Shown one piece after another: positions 46,521 to 57,080 of a DNA stretch of 64,000 nucleotides. A program made the position numbers and the translations under genes. Origin of the DNA: Cheiracanthium punctorium (lineage: Eukaryota; Arthropoda; Arachnida; Araneae; Cheiracanthiidae); contig JAWZYV010013176.1 in NCBI GenBank assembly GCA_038373885.1, positions 57,913 through 121,912 of the forward strand. The letters run 5' to 3'. Under the pieces are notes generated by a model. The model worked only from the letters and a program-made list of their open reading frames with translations, did no database searches and had not been told where the DNA came from. How positions within the stretch are numbered: position 1 is the first letter of the stretch; every line of letters begins with the position of its first letter.

Positions 46521-47933
46521 TTCAAGCGATCTATCTTCAGAATTCTCGCCGATTGAGTACATTGATTTAAGTTGGGGGAATTCCGCCAAATTTCAGAAAA
46601 TTGAAATCTTCTCATTTAGTACATTGGAGTAACGATGAATAAAACACGTTATAGTTGATAATTTAAAAAAATTCGGCTGGATTAGGGGATTCCACTTTTC
46701 AAATAAATGCGTGCTTTACTTTTTGGCGGCCGAACCATTTCCCATAATGATTGCTTGCTGCTAAGTCAATGCTTCGAATGATTTCCCGAAAAAATTCTTG
46801 CAAAATGGCGTATGTTGGCACTATGGCGAGGCTTAGATTTGAAACTGGATTTTATTTGAGACTGGGATATATAACGACACTGGTTATAGATAAAAATGAA
46901 TGTTGGTGTGTGTGTATGAGGTTGAAAAACTCCAGCACCGTTGCACCATGAAATTTGGTTCACCTAAGTCTTTTATCATTGAGAAGCTTTTTATGCTATC
47001 CGTTTTCCTCTAACTTGCCATTAGGTGGCGCAGCAGAACGTCGAATTCTATTCCGTTTAGCCGTTTACTATGCGAATATCGTCCAACCGAATATTAGAAC
47101 ACGGAGAATATTTTTCACTATCCATTTTGCTGTAACTTGCCGCTAAATGGCGCTGCAACGCATCAACTTCTATACCGTTCGACTGACCGGCATAAAATTT
47201 CTTATACTTACACATTTCAGCACGAAGAATATATTCTAACTGTGTTCCTTTTGATGTTACTCACCACTAGATGGCACTGCAATGCATTATTATTTTAACT
47301 CGCCACTAGATGACGCTGCAGCAGGCCAAATTCTTGACCATTCAAACGGTCGCTATGAAAATCAGTATACATAGCTATTTGAACAATGAGAATATTTTGG
47401 CGTTATCCATTTTGCTATAACTCCCCACTTGACGGCACTGTAGCAAATCATTACTTTAATTAACCACTAGATCGCGCTGCAGTGCATCACTTCTTGACTG
47501 TGCAACTGATCGCTATGAAAATAGGTATACATAGATATTTGAACTCGGAGAAGAGTTTGGCGCTATCTATTTTCCTATATAATTTGCCACTAGATGTCGC
47601 GTCAACACATGAACTTTAAGGGCTGTCCAGCCGATCGTCCTGAAATTTCGTATTCATCGATATCTGAATGCGAAGAATATTTCCGCCGTATATTCCGTGT
47701 ATATATTTCCGTGTATACGTTTTGTTAAAACTCCCCACTAGATTGCGCTACGCCGCATGACCTTCTGCACCGTACAAACGATTGCCTTGAAATTCGGTAT
47801 GCATGGTTATTGAACACAATATAAAGCGATATCCATTTTGCTATATCTCTTTATTACAATAAATAGTAATCACCACAAATCGTAATATCAAAAAGTCCAT
47901 TCATTCCGTGCGAAGAACGGGTACTTCAGCTAG

Positions 47934-48224
47934 TTTAATTATAAAATAAAACGTTTCTCCACATCATGCAGTATCTAAGGTATTAATGGCATAACTTAAA
48001 TCTAAAAAAGAGTATGATGTAGAAATGAGACAATTTGAAAATTAGGAATTTTCACTACAAACCGTCACGCTTTTCTTTTCTAATCGCGAATGACACCTAC
48101 ATAGTTTTTTTTGCGTCATAATATTAATAATGGTCTCAGGTCAGTACTTATACTACTACTCAGGTCAGTACTTATACAAATAACTAATGAGTAACTTTAC
48201 GCAAAGAGTCAAATCATTTTGCTT
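47934..48224. other. Unassigned sequence
   Basis: A short direct repeat of CTCAGGTCAGTACTTATAC lies at 48136-48178. Nothing else. Confidence 0.45.
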
Positions 48225-48494
48225 ATTTTTAGATTCCAAATCACTGGAATCAATTCGAACCAGGGGTGTAGCCAGAAATTTTTCATGGGGGGGGTTATGA
48301 CTACTGCAATTCATATATATGTATACATATGTGTGATAATGTAGTGAAGTATATACATTTTGTATGGCAAAAAATTTCTCATGGGGGGGTTATGACCCCT
48401 CCTAACCCCCCCCCTTGGCTACGCCTCTGATTCGAACTATAGATGTAAGAAAAAGTTTTGTTCCCTACCGTGCGGAGAACGGGCACGCAGCTAG
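48225..48494 (+). mobile_element. Helitron 3' end (copy B4) carrying a MITE
   Basis: It ends CCGTGCGGAGAACGGGCACG, CAG and CTAG (48491-48494) before T. The first part (AGATTCCAAATCACTGGAAT) matches the inverted 53620-53690. It is interrupted by the MITE at 48261-48429. Confidence 0.65.
48261..48429 (+). mobile_element. hAT-type MITE, GGGGCGTAGCC family
   Basis: CAGGGGTGTAGCCAGA to GGCTACGCCTCTG, with exact 8-bp duplication ATTCGAAC at 48253-48260 and 48430-48437. Confidence 0.92.
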
Positions 48495-48967
48495 TAAGAG
48501 ATAAAACGCCAAAATAAAGAAGGAGTTTATAACTGCGGTCAATGTGGTTAATAAACCACAATGTATTTTGTATGAAGAAAAATATGGATGAAAAAAAAAA
48601 AATAAAGAAAACTTTCATATCTTAAATACGCACGTGCCATATATTAAAAAGCGTATCATAATACATGTGCCGTCTCTATTTGTCTTCCTTACTCCATTAA
48701 TTTGAAAAGTGTACCATTATTCATGAGCGTCCCGTAATTGTCTTTCTTATTGCATAAAACACTTCTTTGGAATCGAAATCTATATTAAAATCGCCGCCTA
48801 TTAAAACTGTTTTAAAATATTCGCCGAGCACATTCCAACTACATTTCACCTTTAAAAATACTGTTTTGAATGTGCATCATAGTCCATGAGTGTGCCGTGT
48901 TGGTCTTCTCTTTTCCATAAAATACTTTTCAGAATTGAAATCTATATTAAAATCGCCTACCAAAGCC
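48495..48967. other. Diverged repeats, no gene
   Basis: Segments with GTGCACCATAGTCCATGAGTG and TAAAATCGCCTACCAAA recur at 48710, 48860, 49160 and near 32270-32420, showing an old tandem or dispersed repeat. Confidence 0.5.
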
Positions 48968-49133
48968 ACCTGGTGAGCCAGACGCGAAGCTGACAGTTTT
49001 TGACTCCAGCAAGCTTGGTACTCATTTTATCAACCCACTCAAGGGATGAAAGGCTGAGTTAACCTCGCGCAGCCCGGGATCGAACCCAGGACCTGTGGCA
49101 CGGCAGCAGAATGCACAACGTTATACCATTGGT
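48968..49133 (-). mobile_element. tRNA-derived SINE with a conserved CCTTTCATCC-type tail
   Basis: On the minus strand: A-box-like TGGTATAACGTTGTGC, a B-box GGGTTCGATCCC (49089-49076 region), then AACTCAGCCTTTCATCCC and GTTGATAAAATGAGTACC. The last two phrases resemble a SINE central region seen in several distant animal groups (fish/shark HE1-type, cephalopods), from memory. It splits the diverged repeat on each side. Confidence 0.7.
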
Positions 49134-51224
49134 ATTATATTCTAAATATACTTCACCTTTATAAATACTGTTTGGAAAGTGTACCATAATACATGAGTAA
49201 ACCGTATTTGCTTTCCCTGTTCCATAAAACAATTTCTTGGACTTGAAATATACTATATTAAAATCGCCTACCAAAACTATCTTTAAATCTTCGCCAATCA
49301 TATTCTAACTATATTCTCCTTATTTGTAGGTAAATAAATTGTAGCGTTTACCAGTTTCTAGCCAAATCTAGTAGATATCGTCAAGCTAGGCTCAATTTTT
49401 GAGACACATTTGGCACCAAACTTGGCGGTGAATCATCAAAAATTGTAAAACTTGGTGGCTTTCAACATTTTATTCTCTTACCACCCCCTCTCCCGCGCTA
49501 TCTGTCGCTTTTAAACATTTCTCTGTATAGACTGTAATGTATGAGAAAAATAACTTTGCAGCCCTGTAAAAAAACCATAAGTCCTACACACACCAAAATA
49601 AATACCGGTCGTGTGACGGTAGTCTTTGTATATACCAACCGTTTAGAAGCAAGCGCAACGGTTTAATTAGCAAGAAAATAGTAAAAAACGTGTCCTGTAT
49701 TCTGCGAGGGACATCCTCCAAACGGAGTGCGCACGCTCGCTGCTTTATTTACATTTATTTGAGCTGCCCTCGGTGGTAAAGATTCAATATGAGAGAGAAA
49801 ACTGAAAAATTAAAGAAATAAGAGAATAAGTCCGAAAATGAAGATGTGCATGCGTAATCCCGGAGTTTGCATTGCAGCTGTATAACTCCTAGAGACCCAT
49901 GCCTAGGAAGTTCGCCAACGTGCGGCAATTGTTTTTCGGAACAGTGTGTGTATTTGCATCTACGGCGATGCTATTTCACAATTTGGCGACCTACACTTAC
50001 ATATAATTGATCATTATTTCGCATTAGGGTTGCTAATAAAACACTGCTTTTTATTTTAGCTTACTTCTATAAATGCGTAATTAACGCCGCCATGTAATTT
50101 ATTTTGCCAACATGCTGTAAATGCCAAAATTGAGAAACAAATTAAACTTCCCTATTAGTGCTCTCTCATTTTGCAGGAGAAAACTGCCAAATGAATACAG
50201 CTATTTATACGATTTCGGAAAAACGCAACATCTGAAATTTTAAACTCGTAATCCAATCGATCGAATCTTATGAAATTCCACTCCTATGTATAAAGACAGG
50301 CTTTGTGCGGGTTACTCATTACTGGGCCTGAGTACGCGCATGCTAAAACGGTATCAAATAATCTAGTTGAAGATGCGTATGTGTAAAGATAGGTTTTATT
50401 CTGGTATTTTCAGAAAGAGCACATCGATACTGAATTTTAACAGGCTTGTGCAACAGCTCTTCTTCTGGCCTTTTATTTTTAATTATTTCATATGTTGATT
50501 CCTACTTTAAGCTCCCTACTCTCGTCAACCTAAAAAATCACCACACGTTTGCGAGCTCAACCGAAGGCCCCGGCTCAACACGCACAAGTGTCAACTCCGA
50601 AAGGAATTACATGAAAATGAACGGGAACAAATTAGCGATAAATGCATCAGTTATGGAATTCGAAGACACTTAATTATTTAACATACATTTATTGGCAACC
50701 GAAAAATAAATAAATAAAAATTATGCTGGGTTTATTCCACGGTTCATTCCTACTTTAGAGCCCCATACCATTAAGCAAGTAGGTGATAAATGCATAGATG
50801 TTGTCACCTTGGCGATTTTCTGTGAATATATAGCAACCCCTGTGAAAGCTGCCATTTTGAACTCCGGTGCTAAGATTTAACTAAGGTATATGACAGCAGC
50901 TGAAAGAAAATTCTAGTGTTTAGATTTTAAAAAGTCAGTTTCAGAATTCGGCCTATGTTCCGTATCCGGTGCCCCTTGGTTCTGGCGACATCGTGAGCGA
51001 TGTTCAACGTTTGTAAAGTACCCTGCCGATGGTAGTTTGACTGGCAACCATAAAGATATGTGTAGAGCTTGGCGACGTTTTATTTTGGAGGAATGATAAT
51101 GCGTCAAATATTGTAAATTGGATAATTTAGAACTATTGAAAGATGCGAAATTTCTTGCACTTTCGGGCATGCGTAATAGTTGTTTTTTAATCTAGCTATT
51201 GTGTATGTGTGACGTAAGCAGATG
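49134..51224. other. Degraded repeats of the TTGGCGA type
   Basis: Pieces at 50140-50300, 50590-50700, 50740-50860 and 50905-50960 match repeat F and 20640-20750 in rearranged order. No gene; several TATA- and TGGCGA-rich stretches. Confidence 0.5.
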
Positions 51225-51895
51225 AATGTAACGAATTCGCTTCCTCAATTTGACGTCACTAAGCTGTTAATTTGCGTTTTGCGCATGCGTTATTGTTATT
51301 TTTCGTTTTATCCTGTTCCTTCGTCTACTATTCCAATTTGCTTCAACTTGTACTAATGTTTTTTTTTTCGGTCTCGCAGAGGGGCCCGCGTTAGCATATT
51401 TTCGAATGTATGTATCGATGAATGTAACGAATTCGCTTGCTCAATTTGACGTCATTAAGCTGTTAATTTGCGTTTTGCGCATGCGTTATTGTTATTTTTC
51501 GTTTTTTCCTGTTTCGTCTACTATTCTAATTTGCTTCAACTTGTACTAACGTTTTTTTTTCGGTCTCGCAGAGGGGCCCGCGTTAGCATATTTTCGAGGG
51601 GGCCCTTTTGAGGCGGTGGCCGGACCCCCTGATGTTTTTTTTTGGGTCTCGCAGAGGGGCCGCGTTAGCATATTTTCGAGGGGGCCCTTTTGAGGCGGTG
51701 GCCGGACCCACTGATGTTTTTTTTGGGGTCTCGCAGAGGGGCCCGCGTTAGCATATTTTCGAGGGGGCCCCCTTGAGGTGGTGGCCGGACCCACTGATGT
51801 TTTTTTTTTTGGGTCTCGCAGAGGGGCTGCGTTAGCATATTTTCGAGGGGGCCCTTTTGAGGCGGTGGCCGGTATCACATGTTGGTCTGGAAAAT
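51225..51895. repeat. Compound tandem repeat: 195-bp duplication running into an 83-bp minisatellite
   Basis: The block from AACGAATTCGCTTCCTC to GTCTCGCAGAGGGGCCCGCG (51225-51400) recurs at 51427-51585. The GTCTCGCAGAGGGG unit then repeats at 51563, 51646, 51728 and 51813 (83, 82 and 85 bp). Units are GC-rich with a poly(T) start. Long minus-strand frames follow the repeat period and are not genes. Confidence 0.9.
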
Positions 51896-52327
51896 CGTTT
51901 TTTTTTTTTTTTTTTTTATCAGAATCTGAGGGGCAATTCTGATAATTAAACGCGGTGCATTTGAAGTATAGAATTTTCATTTAGTGTTAATTGCATGAAG
52001 ATTGAAGTTTGGTGTTCTTTTATTCTGAGTCGAATAAGTTTGTGTTGGATTTTCCTTGTGGTTTTGATTCCGTTTTACGGACCCTTTACCGTAAGTTAGT
52101 GAGCGTCTCGGGGAATTTCTTCGTTAGTATGTGTGTGGAATATAGAATGTGTTAGTCGATGTGTGGAATATAGAATGGGGGGGAAAAGTGAGGTAAGTGC
52201 TTCTTTAATTGTACTTTTTCTAATGTTTTGTTGTGGATTTGACTGTTTTATATAGTGTCATTTACTTAGAATTTGTGTTTCTTTGTAAAATTTTAGTGGT
52301 ATATAACTAGTGTTTATTCGTCACAAG
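51896..52327. other. Unassigned sequence
   Basis: Poly(T) near 51898-51917, otherwise no recognised features. Confidence 0.4.
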
Positions 52328-52429
52328 ACGGCGATAGCCGTTGGAGATTGGCGGTCGCCAGGGAGGCTTGGCGCCAAGGTCTGTAGCGCTCGCACTTGGC
52401 GATCGCCAAGCTCCAGCGGCTATCGCCGT
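52328..52429. repeat. GC-rich hairpin, 35-bp arms
   Basis: Arms 52328-52362 and 52395-52429 (ACGGCGATAGCCG ... CGGCTATCGCCGT) pair with four or five mismatches around a 32-nt loop. GC content is far above the surroundings. Probably a small MITE; flanks give no clear duplication. Confidence 0.8.
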
Positions 52430-52461
52430 GTTTACATGAGGGGCACCGTCTTGTATGATTT

Positions 52462-53592
52462 TACCCAGAATTCAAATGATTTCTTTTACCCTTGCCAGGG
52501 TACTTACGTATTATACAATCGGTCTTTCCCGCTACATTATTTTTTCGGTAAATGTTGCCAATCGTATTCGGAACCACCAATAATTTTATATGTAAGGTGT
52601 TGGTGAAAAATCGCTCATCTTGGCGGACCGCCGGTATAATACGTAAGACGTAAGTACCCTTGCTATAATTAAGGTATGATTTCGGATAAAAAAATTCTAG
52701 CGTTTGGATTTAAAAGAAAACCGTTTCAGAACTTCCGTAGTGTCTTTGAGAACGTTGCAGCTCGCTCCTGGACGCAACATGGGGAAACGCGCCAAAACTG
52801 CTATTTTAAAAATTGTTCCAAGTGGAATCCGGTTGATTCCTACTTAAACGCACCCACTCTCGCTAAGGTGGCGATAACATTACATAAGCAGTTACCATCA
52901 CGATTTTTTGTATTTATGTGGCAACCGCAACTTAGATTAACACTGCGGTTTGGAACAACATGTAAGTACATTACTTTATATGTATTTTTATTATTATATT
53001 CTTTTTTTTGGAGGGGGAGTTGACAATGAATGTAGTTTTAATAATTAAGTGTCTTCAAACTCTTCAACGGGTGCGTTTATCGCTAATTTGTTCCCTTAGT
53101 TTTCATCTAGTTCTTTTGGGACCGTTGAAACCTGTGCATAATTCCTCAAACCCATGACTGTAAAACTCGCCAACGTGCGGCGATTTTTTAGATTGGCGAA
53201 AGTGGTTGGTGATTGTGCTCAATTGATGATGATCAAATTGATGCTTTCAGAAAAAAAACTGCCAGATGAATACAGTTATTTATATCAATTCGGAAAAACG
53301 CACCACCTGAAATCTTAAACTCCTGTTATCCACGCGATCCTATTAGCAATTTTAAAATTTATGAACTTTCAGAAATACATTTCGACTTCATTCTTTTTCA
53401 TGCTTTTTAATTTGACGTAAAAATGACGTAATAACTTATGAAATGCAGTACTTATGTGTGGAGACAGGCTTTTACTCTGGTTACTGATTGGTCGAGGAGA
53501 GTATTATGGTCAAAGCGCATGGTCAAACTTTATCAGAAACGACTTCAAGAATGTGTCGCGAGCTGCCTTAGCATTTTAATATTATATATAGA
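52462..53592 (-). mobile_element. TTGGCGA-type repeat F, copy 2
   Basis: It aligns with 35630-36911 and lacks the MITE there. On the minus strand it starts TCTATATATAATATTAAAATG (53592), a Helitron-like 5' end. No Helitron 3' hairpin or CTAG end was located on the left, so assignment is tentative. No coding sequence. Confidence 0.6.
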
Positions 53593-53594
53593 TA

Positions 53595-54125
53595 CTAGCT
53601 GCGTGCCCGTTCTTCGCACGGTAGGAAACGGAAATTTTCCTCACATGTGTAATTCGAATTAATTCCAGGGATGTGGAATCTAGAAAAGCAAAAATATTTG
53701 ACTCTTGACTTAAAGTTTGCGTCGTATGTACTAACATGAGATCATTGCAATATAATGACACACACACAAAAAAAAAATTATGTCAGCGTCATTCGCTATC
53801 CAAAAAGTGAAAAGTTTGACCGTTTGCAGTGAACTTCCCACCTTCAAAATGTCTTATTTCCACATAATGCTGTTTTTTAGGTTCACGTTTTAGTGATAAA
53901 TATCTCAGACACTACATAAAACGGACATTAAAAAAAAAAATTTAAATTACGTCATCCTCTCTTGTAACCCTTTATAAAAAGAAAGAGATAAGACCTATTT
54001 ATAGAGGCTTTAAAATTGTTTTTCTAGATTACGCAGTTTAATTTTTCTTTTCACAAATAAATCAGTATTTATAAGCGGAAATCGAGCCAAGCAAAGAAAT
54101 CGTCTGCGTAGACATAAGAATATCT
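53595..54125 (-). mobile_element. Helitron 3' end, family B type, plus degraded sequence
   Basis: On the minus strand the end reads CCGTGCGAAGAACGGGCACG, CAG and CTAG (53598-53595). It stands two bases before the 5' end of repeat F copy 2. Homology to 48225-48260 covers 53620-53690; beyond about 53700 the sequence is unassigned. Confidence 0.65.
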
Positions 54126-54133
54126 ATGTATAC

Positions 54134-54666
54134 TAGAGATGAGTTCGGGCTCATTTTTTGAAGCCCGAGCCCGCCCGAGCCCGAGCAATATTGTTTAAGT
54201 CAGAGCCCGAGCCCGCCCGAGCCCGAAATTTCAGCTAAAGATAAAAAATGCTACTTCATTGATAGAATACAATAAATTTTGCCGTTTGTGAAATGAAAGA
54301 CAAATATAGTTGCAAACTCCCAATGCACTTTCTAATTCTTTGTATCCATCCTTTATCAAAAAATGTCGGATCTCATGACTAAGGAATATAAACCGCCGTA
54401 CTAAAATACCAAAAGAGCTTCACGCACCTTCTAGGCGCCCGTGCCACTATTTTTATTTGTTTATTTATTTACTTATTTTTTATAAGTACTTTTATTTTCC
54501 TCATGAATCATTTTTGAAAATCTATTTCAAGCAGTATGTTCAATAAAGGAGAAATTTTTCACGAGCCCGAGCCCGAACACAATTGTAAATTACAGAGCCC
54601 GAGCCCGGTTCGAGCCCGGGCTCGGGCTCGGGCTTTCGGGCTCGGGCTGAGCCCGTCTCATCTCTA
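54134..54666. mobile_element. hAT-type element built of GAGCCC repeats
   Basis: The ends are TAGAGATGAG and its reverse complement CTCATCTCTA. An exact 8-bp duplication ATGTATAC lies at 54126-54133 and 54667-54674. Both subterminal regions are runs of GAGCCCGAGCCCGCCCGAGC type, inverted on the right, around a 300-bp AT-rich centre. No transposase. The design (hAT ends plus subterminal simple repeats) matches the element at 21882. Confidence 0.92.
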
Positions 54667-54840
54667 ATGTATACACCGGGTATGCATGCGCGTGTGTGCA
54701 ACAAATGCAAAACATACTTATTTTATACTAGAAGATAAAGCCCGTTATGCAGGAAATTACTACGGCGCTAGAAAAAACATTCGACAAAAATGTCTACTCT
54801 CAATTGGACTGTACTTTCAAGTCAATTCCTGGCTTCAAGT

Positions 54841-54903
54841 GATAGTCACTGATGAAGAACAAAACGTTTTTGTTCGAAACAGCTGTATGGCCGTTCAACT
54901 ATC
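54841..54903 (+). ncRNA. Hammerhead-ribozyme-like motif
   Basis: The core CTGATGA (54849-54855) is followed by an 8-bp stem GAACAAAA-CGT-TTTTGTTC (54857-54875) and GAAA (54876-54879). A very short helix III (AC/GT around AGCT) leads to GTA at 54885-54887, the expected cleavage triplet. The outer helix I pairs GTCA with TGGC (one G-T pair) and GATA with TATC, with an unpaired stretch on the 3' side. This is the layout of type I hammerheads of Penelope-like elements, which have short helix III. One extra A (54856) sits between the core and helix II and may impair activity. No RT is beside it. Confidence 0.5.
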
Positions 54904-55063
54904 CCTTATGGTGTTTTTTAAGAAGTTTTTTATTATTTTGTGCTTAAATGTTGGTCTTCTAACTCTTGACCTTTCATAAAATTGTCTCTGAGTACAGAAA
55001 ATAATAATATTTACATAACTGACTTTTACTTTTATATATCTTATAATTTGTTGCTTGTTTCAG

Positions 55064-55733
55064 TGTTACATGTTCAAAGAATCTTGACAGTGAGCAGATT
55101 ATTGCTGGATCCATGGCGCAGTCAAATTCAAATCATGCACGATCGAGATCATTTAGTCCGCCTTCTAAATCTGGACACACTGAAGACGGCGGACGTCAAT
55201 CCCTACTATGCCCTCTCTCGCCAATTATTTACCGAGCAGAGACTCATCTGATGCGCAAAAGACATCATAGCCGTCGACGTTCAGGGACTGAAAACAGAGA
55301 AGCCGGGAACAAGAGGCGTATGTCCTGTCCAATTCCTCTTTCACCAACTATGAAAAAGCAATATTCAGATGCTAGTAAAGAGCCTCATCGGATGCACAAA
55401 AGATATCGTAGCCCACGACGTTCAGGAACTGAAAACAGAGAAGCCGGGAACAAGAGGCGTAGGTCCTGTGCAATTCCTCTTTCACCAACTATGAAAAAGC
55501 AATCTTCAGAAGATAGCAAAGGGCCTCATCCGAAGCGCGAAAGGCATCGTGGCCGACGCCGTTCACGGACTAAAAACAAAAAAAATAGGGGCAAGAGGCG
55601 TAGGTCCTGTCCAATCCCTCATTCATTAACAACGAAAAAAGAATCATCAGAAGGAAGTAAAGAGTTTCAGCTGATGCGCAAGAAGCGCTTGGAAAGAATT
55701 GCCCTATTATCTTCCATGAAATCAGTTGGACCG
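55064..55733 (+). CDS. Candidate exon: Arg/Ser/Lys-rich protein with three 47-residue repeats
   Basis: A strong acceptor (TTGCTTGTTTCAG ending at 55063) and a perfect donor (CCG|GTAAGT at 55734) bound a 670-bp exon. ATG at 55113 in GATCCATGG context opens 207 codons that end exactly at the donor in phase 0. Residues 1-44 are Ser-rich with RSRSFSPPS. Residues 45-91, 92-138 and 139-185 are three repeats with the pattern H-x-M/K-x-K-R, R-R-S-G-T-E-N-R, K-R-R-x-S-C-x-I-P and a Ser/Glu/Lys end; a fourth starts at 186 (QLMRKKRLER). The charge and RS/RR content suggest a nuclear, RNA- or DNA-binding disordered protein; that is inference. No membrane segment or catalytic motif. The third repeat has diverged most. 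Upstream and downstream exons were not found; the flanking intron sequence is full of transposons. A transposon-encoded or pseudogene origin cannot be excluded. Confidence 0.55.
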
Positions 55734-55934
55734 GTAAGTATTTTTGAATTGATTTTTTACAATTATTACTTCTTTTTAAAAAGGCAGAGTTTTTACAAAA
55801 CTATTTTGTTAACAAAGGGTCCACACTTCCTGGACCACCTCCTTGTATACGCCTTGCCTAAGCACCCTTTTTTTCAATAAAAAAGGGTCATAAAAATCGG
55901 TCCACGTGATAAAAATGTTATTGTTGAGCATCCA

Positions 55935-56050
55935 TCTATATATAAATACGCGAAGGAAATTTTTGTGTCCTTTTTACAGCACATTGCGAGAACGGAGGAG
56001 TGTAAAATTTGGCACAGTTAAAGTTTGTATGGTGCGAATGATAAAATTTA
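55935..56050 (+). mobile_element. Helitron-like 5' fragment
   Basis: TCTATATATAAATACGCGAAGG after an A has the form of a Helitron 5' end; it stops where the mariner element starts. Confidence 0.35.
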
Positions 56051-56672
56051 TGTGCAGGTTGTCCGCAATTAAACGACTCTATTTTAAAGTTGTCTAGACG
56101 AAACTATTGTTGCGAAAGTTATGAAATTTTGTGTAGGAGAAAATGAAAGTATGGGAATTTGTTTGAGCGAATAAAAAAAAAAAATTAGTTCAAATATTAG
56201 GCAACGGGGGAGGGGGGGGTGCGTACCATGGCCTCCGTGGTCACCAGACCTCAATTCATGCGACTTTGGGGGAATTTGAAACACTTGGTAAGTCGTGATG
56301 ATTCAAGAACTTTGCCTGATCTTAAAGACAGCATTTCACATGTTCGTAACATTTCCTCGAACCCACTGCGGTCAGCTGTGGAGCATGCTTTCTTCCGATT
56401 CCAGATGGTAGCTGACAATGATGGCCTTTATGTTAAACATGTTTTGTTGTAATATTATTTGTAAACTATCATAAATGTATGTTAAATGTGTAATTCATTA
56501 AACACCCCCTCCTAGTGGCGAGCATTTGAACTATTTTCTTTTTTTTTTCGTTTAAACAAATTCCCATACCAGCATTATGTCCTACACAAAATTTCACATC
56601 AGTTCTCAACAATAGTTTCATCTGTAGACAATTTTAAACTAGTGTCGTTTAATTTCGGACAACCTGTATAAT
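56050..56672 (+). mobile_element. Tc1/mariner-type element, internally deleted
   Basis: Inverted repeats of about 115 bp begin with CAGGTTGTCCG and AATTAAACGAC at both ends (56054 and, inverted, 56667). They share GAAACTATTGTTG, GAAATTTTGTGTAGGA and ATGGGAATTTGTTT. Only the end of the transposase gene remains. TA adjoins both ends, consistent with the TA target of this superfamily. Confidence 0.8.
56222..56452 (+). pseudogene. Tc1/mariner-type transposase, C-terminal remnant
   Basis: One frame gives WPPWSPDLNSCDF, the conserved WPxxSPDLNxxD block around the second catalytic aspartate of DDE transposases in this superfamily. A one-base shift then moves to the frame LWGNLKHLVS, followed by RTLPDLKDSI and a C-terminal helix region to the stop at 56450-56452. 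The N-terminal DNA-binding part, the first aspartate and most of the catalytic core are missing. Dead copy. Confidence 0.8.
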
Positions 56673-56698
56673 AATGCTGCAGAAAACTGCTAGTTTCT

Positions 56699-56966
56699 GG
56701 GTTCGTCGTTCTGAAGTCCAGTAAGTGTAGAAAGTTCTAGTAGAGTCCACTTGTCAGGATAGAACACGAACTTTATTGCTTCTAGAATTTTGTCGAACAA
56801 TCAGCTGTACAAAATTCACAGGCATTAACGACCAGTATAGCTTGCTTATAACAGCCCGTTCAGTACAGAAGCTTTCCGAAATACTGTATTTCTCCCACAA
56901 AAAAAACCACTTCCACAAACAAAAATTCAGTGGAAACTTACGAAGGAAATCGTAAACATTCCCTCA
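56699..56966 (-). mobile_element. LTR fragment, solo-LTR family
   Basis: It matches 63445-63720 and the inverted 3' part of 8509-9401 (GTTCGTCGTTCTGAAGTCC, CACTTGTCAGGAT, CTTTATT). Both LTR ends are missing. Confidence 0.75.
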
Positions 56967-57080
56967 AGATAGGGATGGATGCGAGACGAGAAATGGCTCA
57001 AGTCTCGTCTCGCACCTCGTGGTCTCGTCTCGAGGTCCCGTCTCGGGCGAGACCACGAGACCGGTCTCGCATATTGTCTG
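56967..57080. repeat. GTCTCG simple-repeat inverted cluster
   Basis: Repeated GTCTCGTCTCG and its complement GAGACCACGAGACC lie around a centre near 57040, preceded by TAGGGATGGATGCGAGACGAG. It resembles the inside of hAT elements like 54134-54666 but lacks the right terminus and target duplication. Confidence 0.45.

Larger units (their letters stand above)
43877..47933 (+). mobile_element. Helitron family A, full length with later insertions (copy A2)
   Basis: It starts TCTTATAAATAAAAATG at the base after the preceding Helitron and ends CGTGCGAAGAACGGGTACTTCAG then CTAG (47930-47933) before T. It aligns with 9892-12236 apart from having one 242-bp unit instead of two, an insertion at about 44236-45935 and a MITE at 46241-46520. 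Near 47690 a short CCGTGTATAT duplication is also new. No coding sequence. Confidence 0.9.

Noticed and set aside
51546..51980. 144-residue minus frame rich in Lys, Pro and Gly
   Set aside because: It follows the 83-bp minisatellite period and shifts register between units; not a gene.
55064..55880. Longer 255-residue version of the repeat protein
   Set aside because: After residue 207 the frame crosses a perfect GTAAGT donor and becomes AT-rich hydrophobic sequence; the exon is better ended at 55733.
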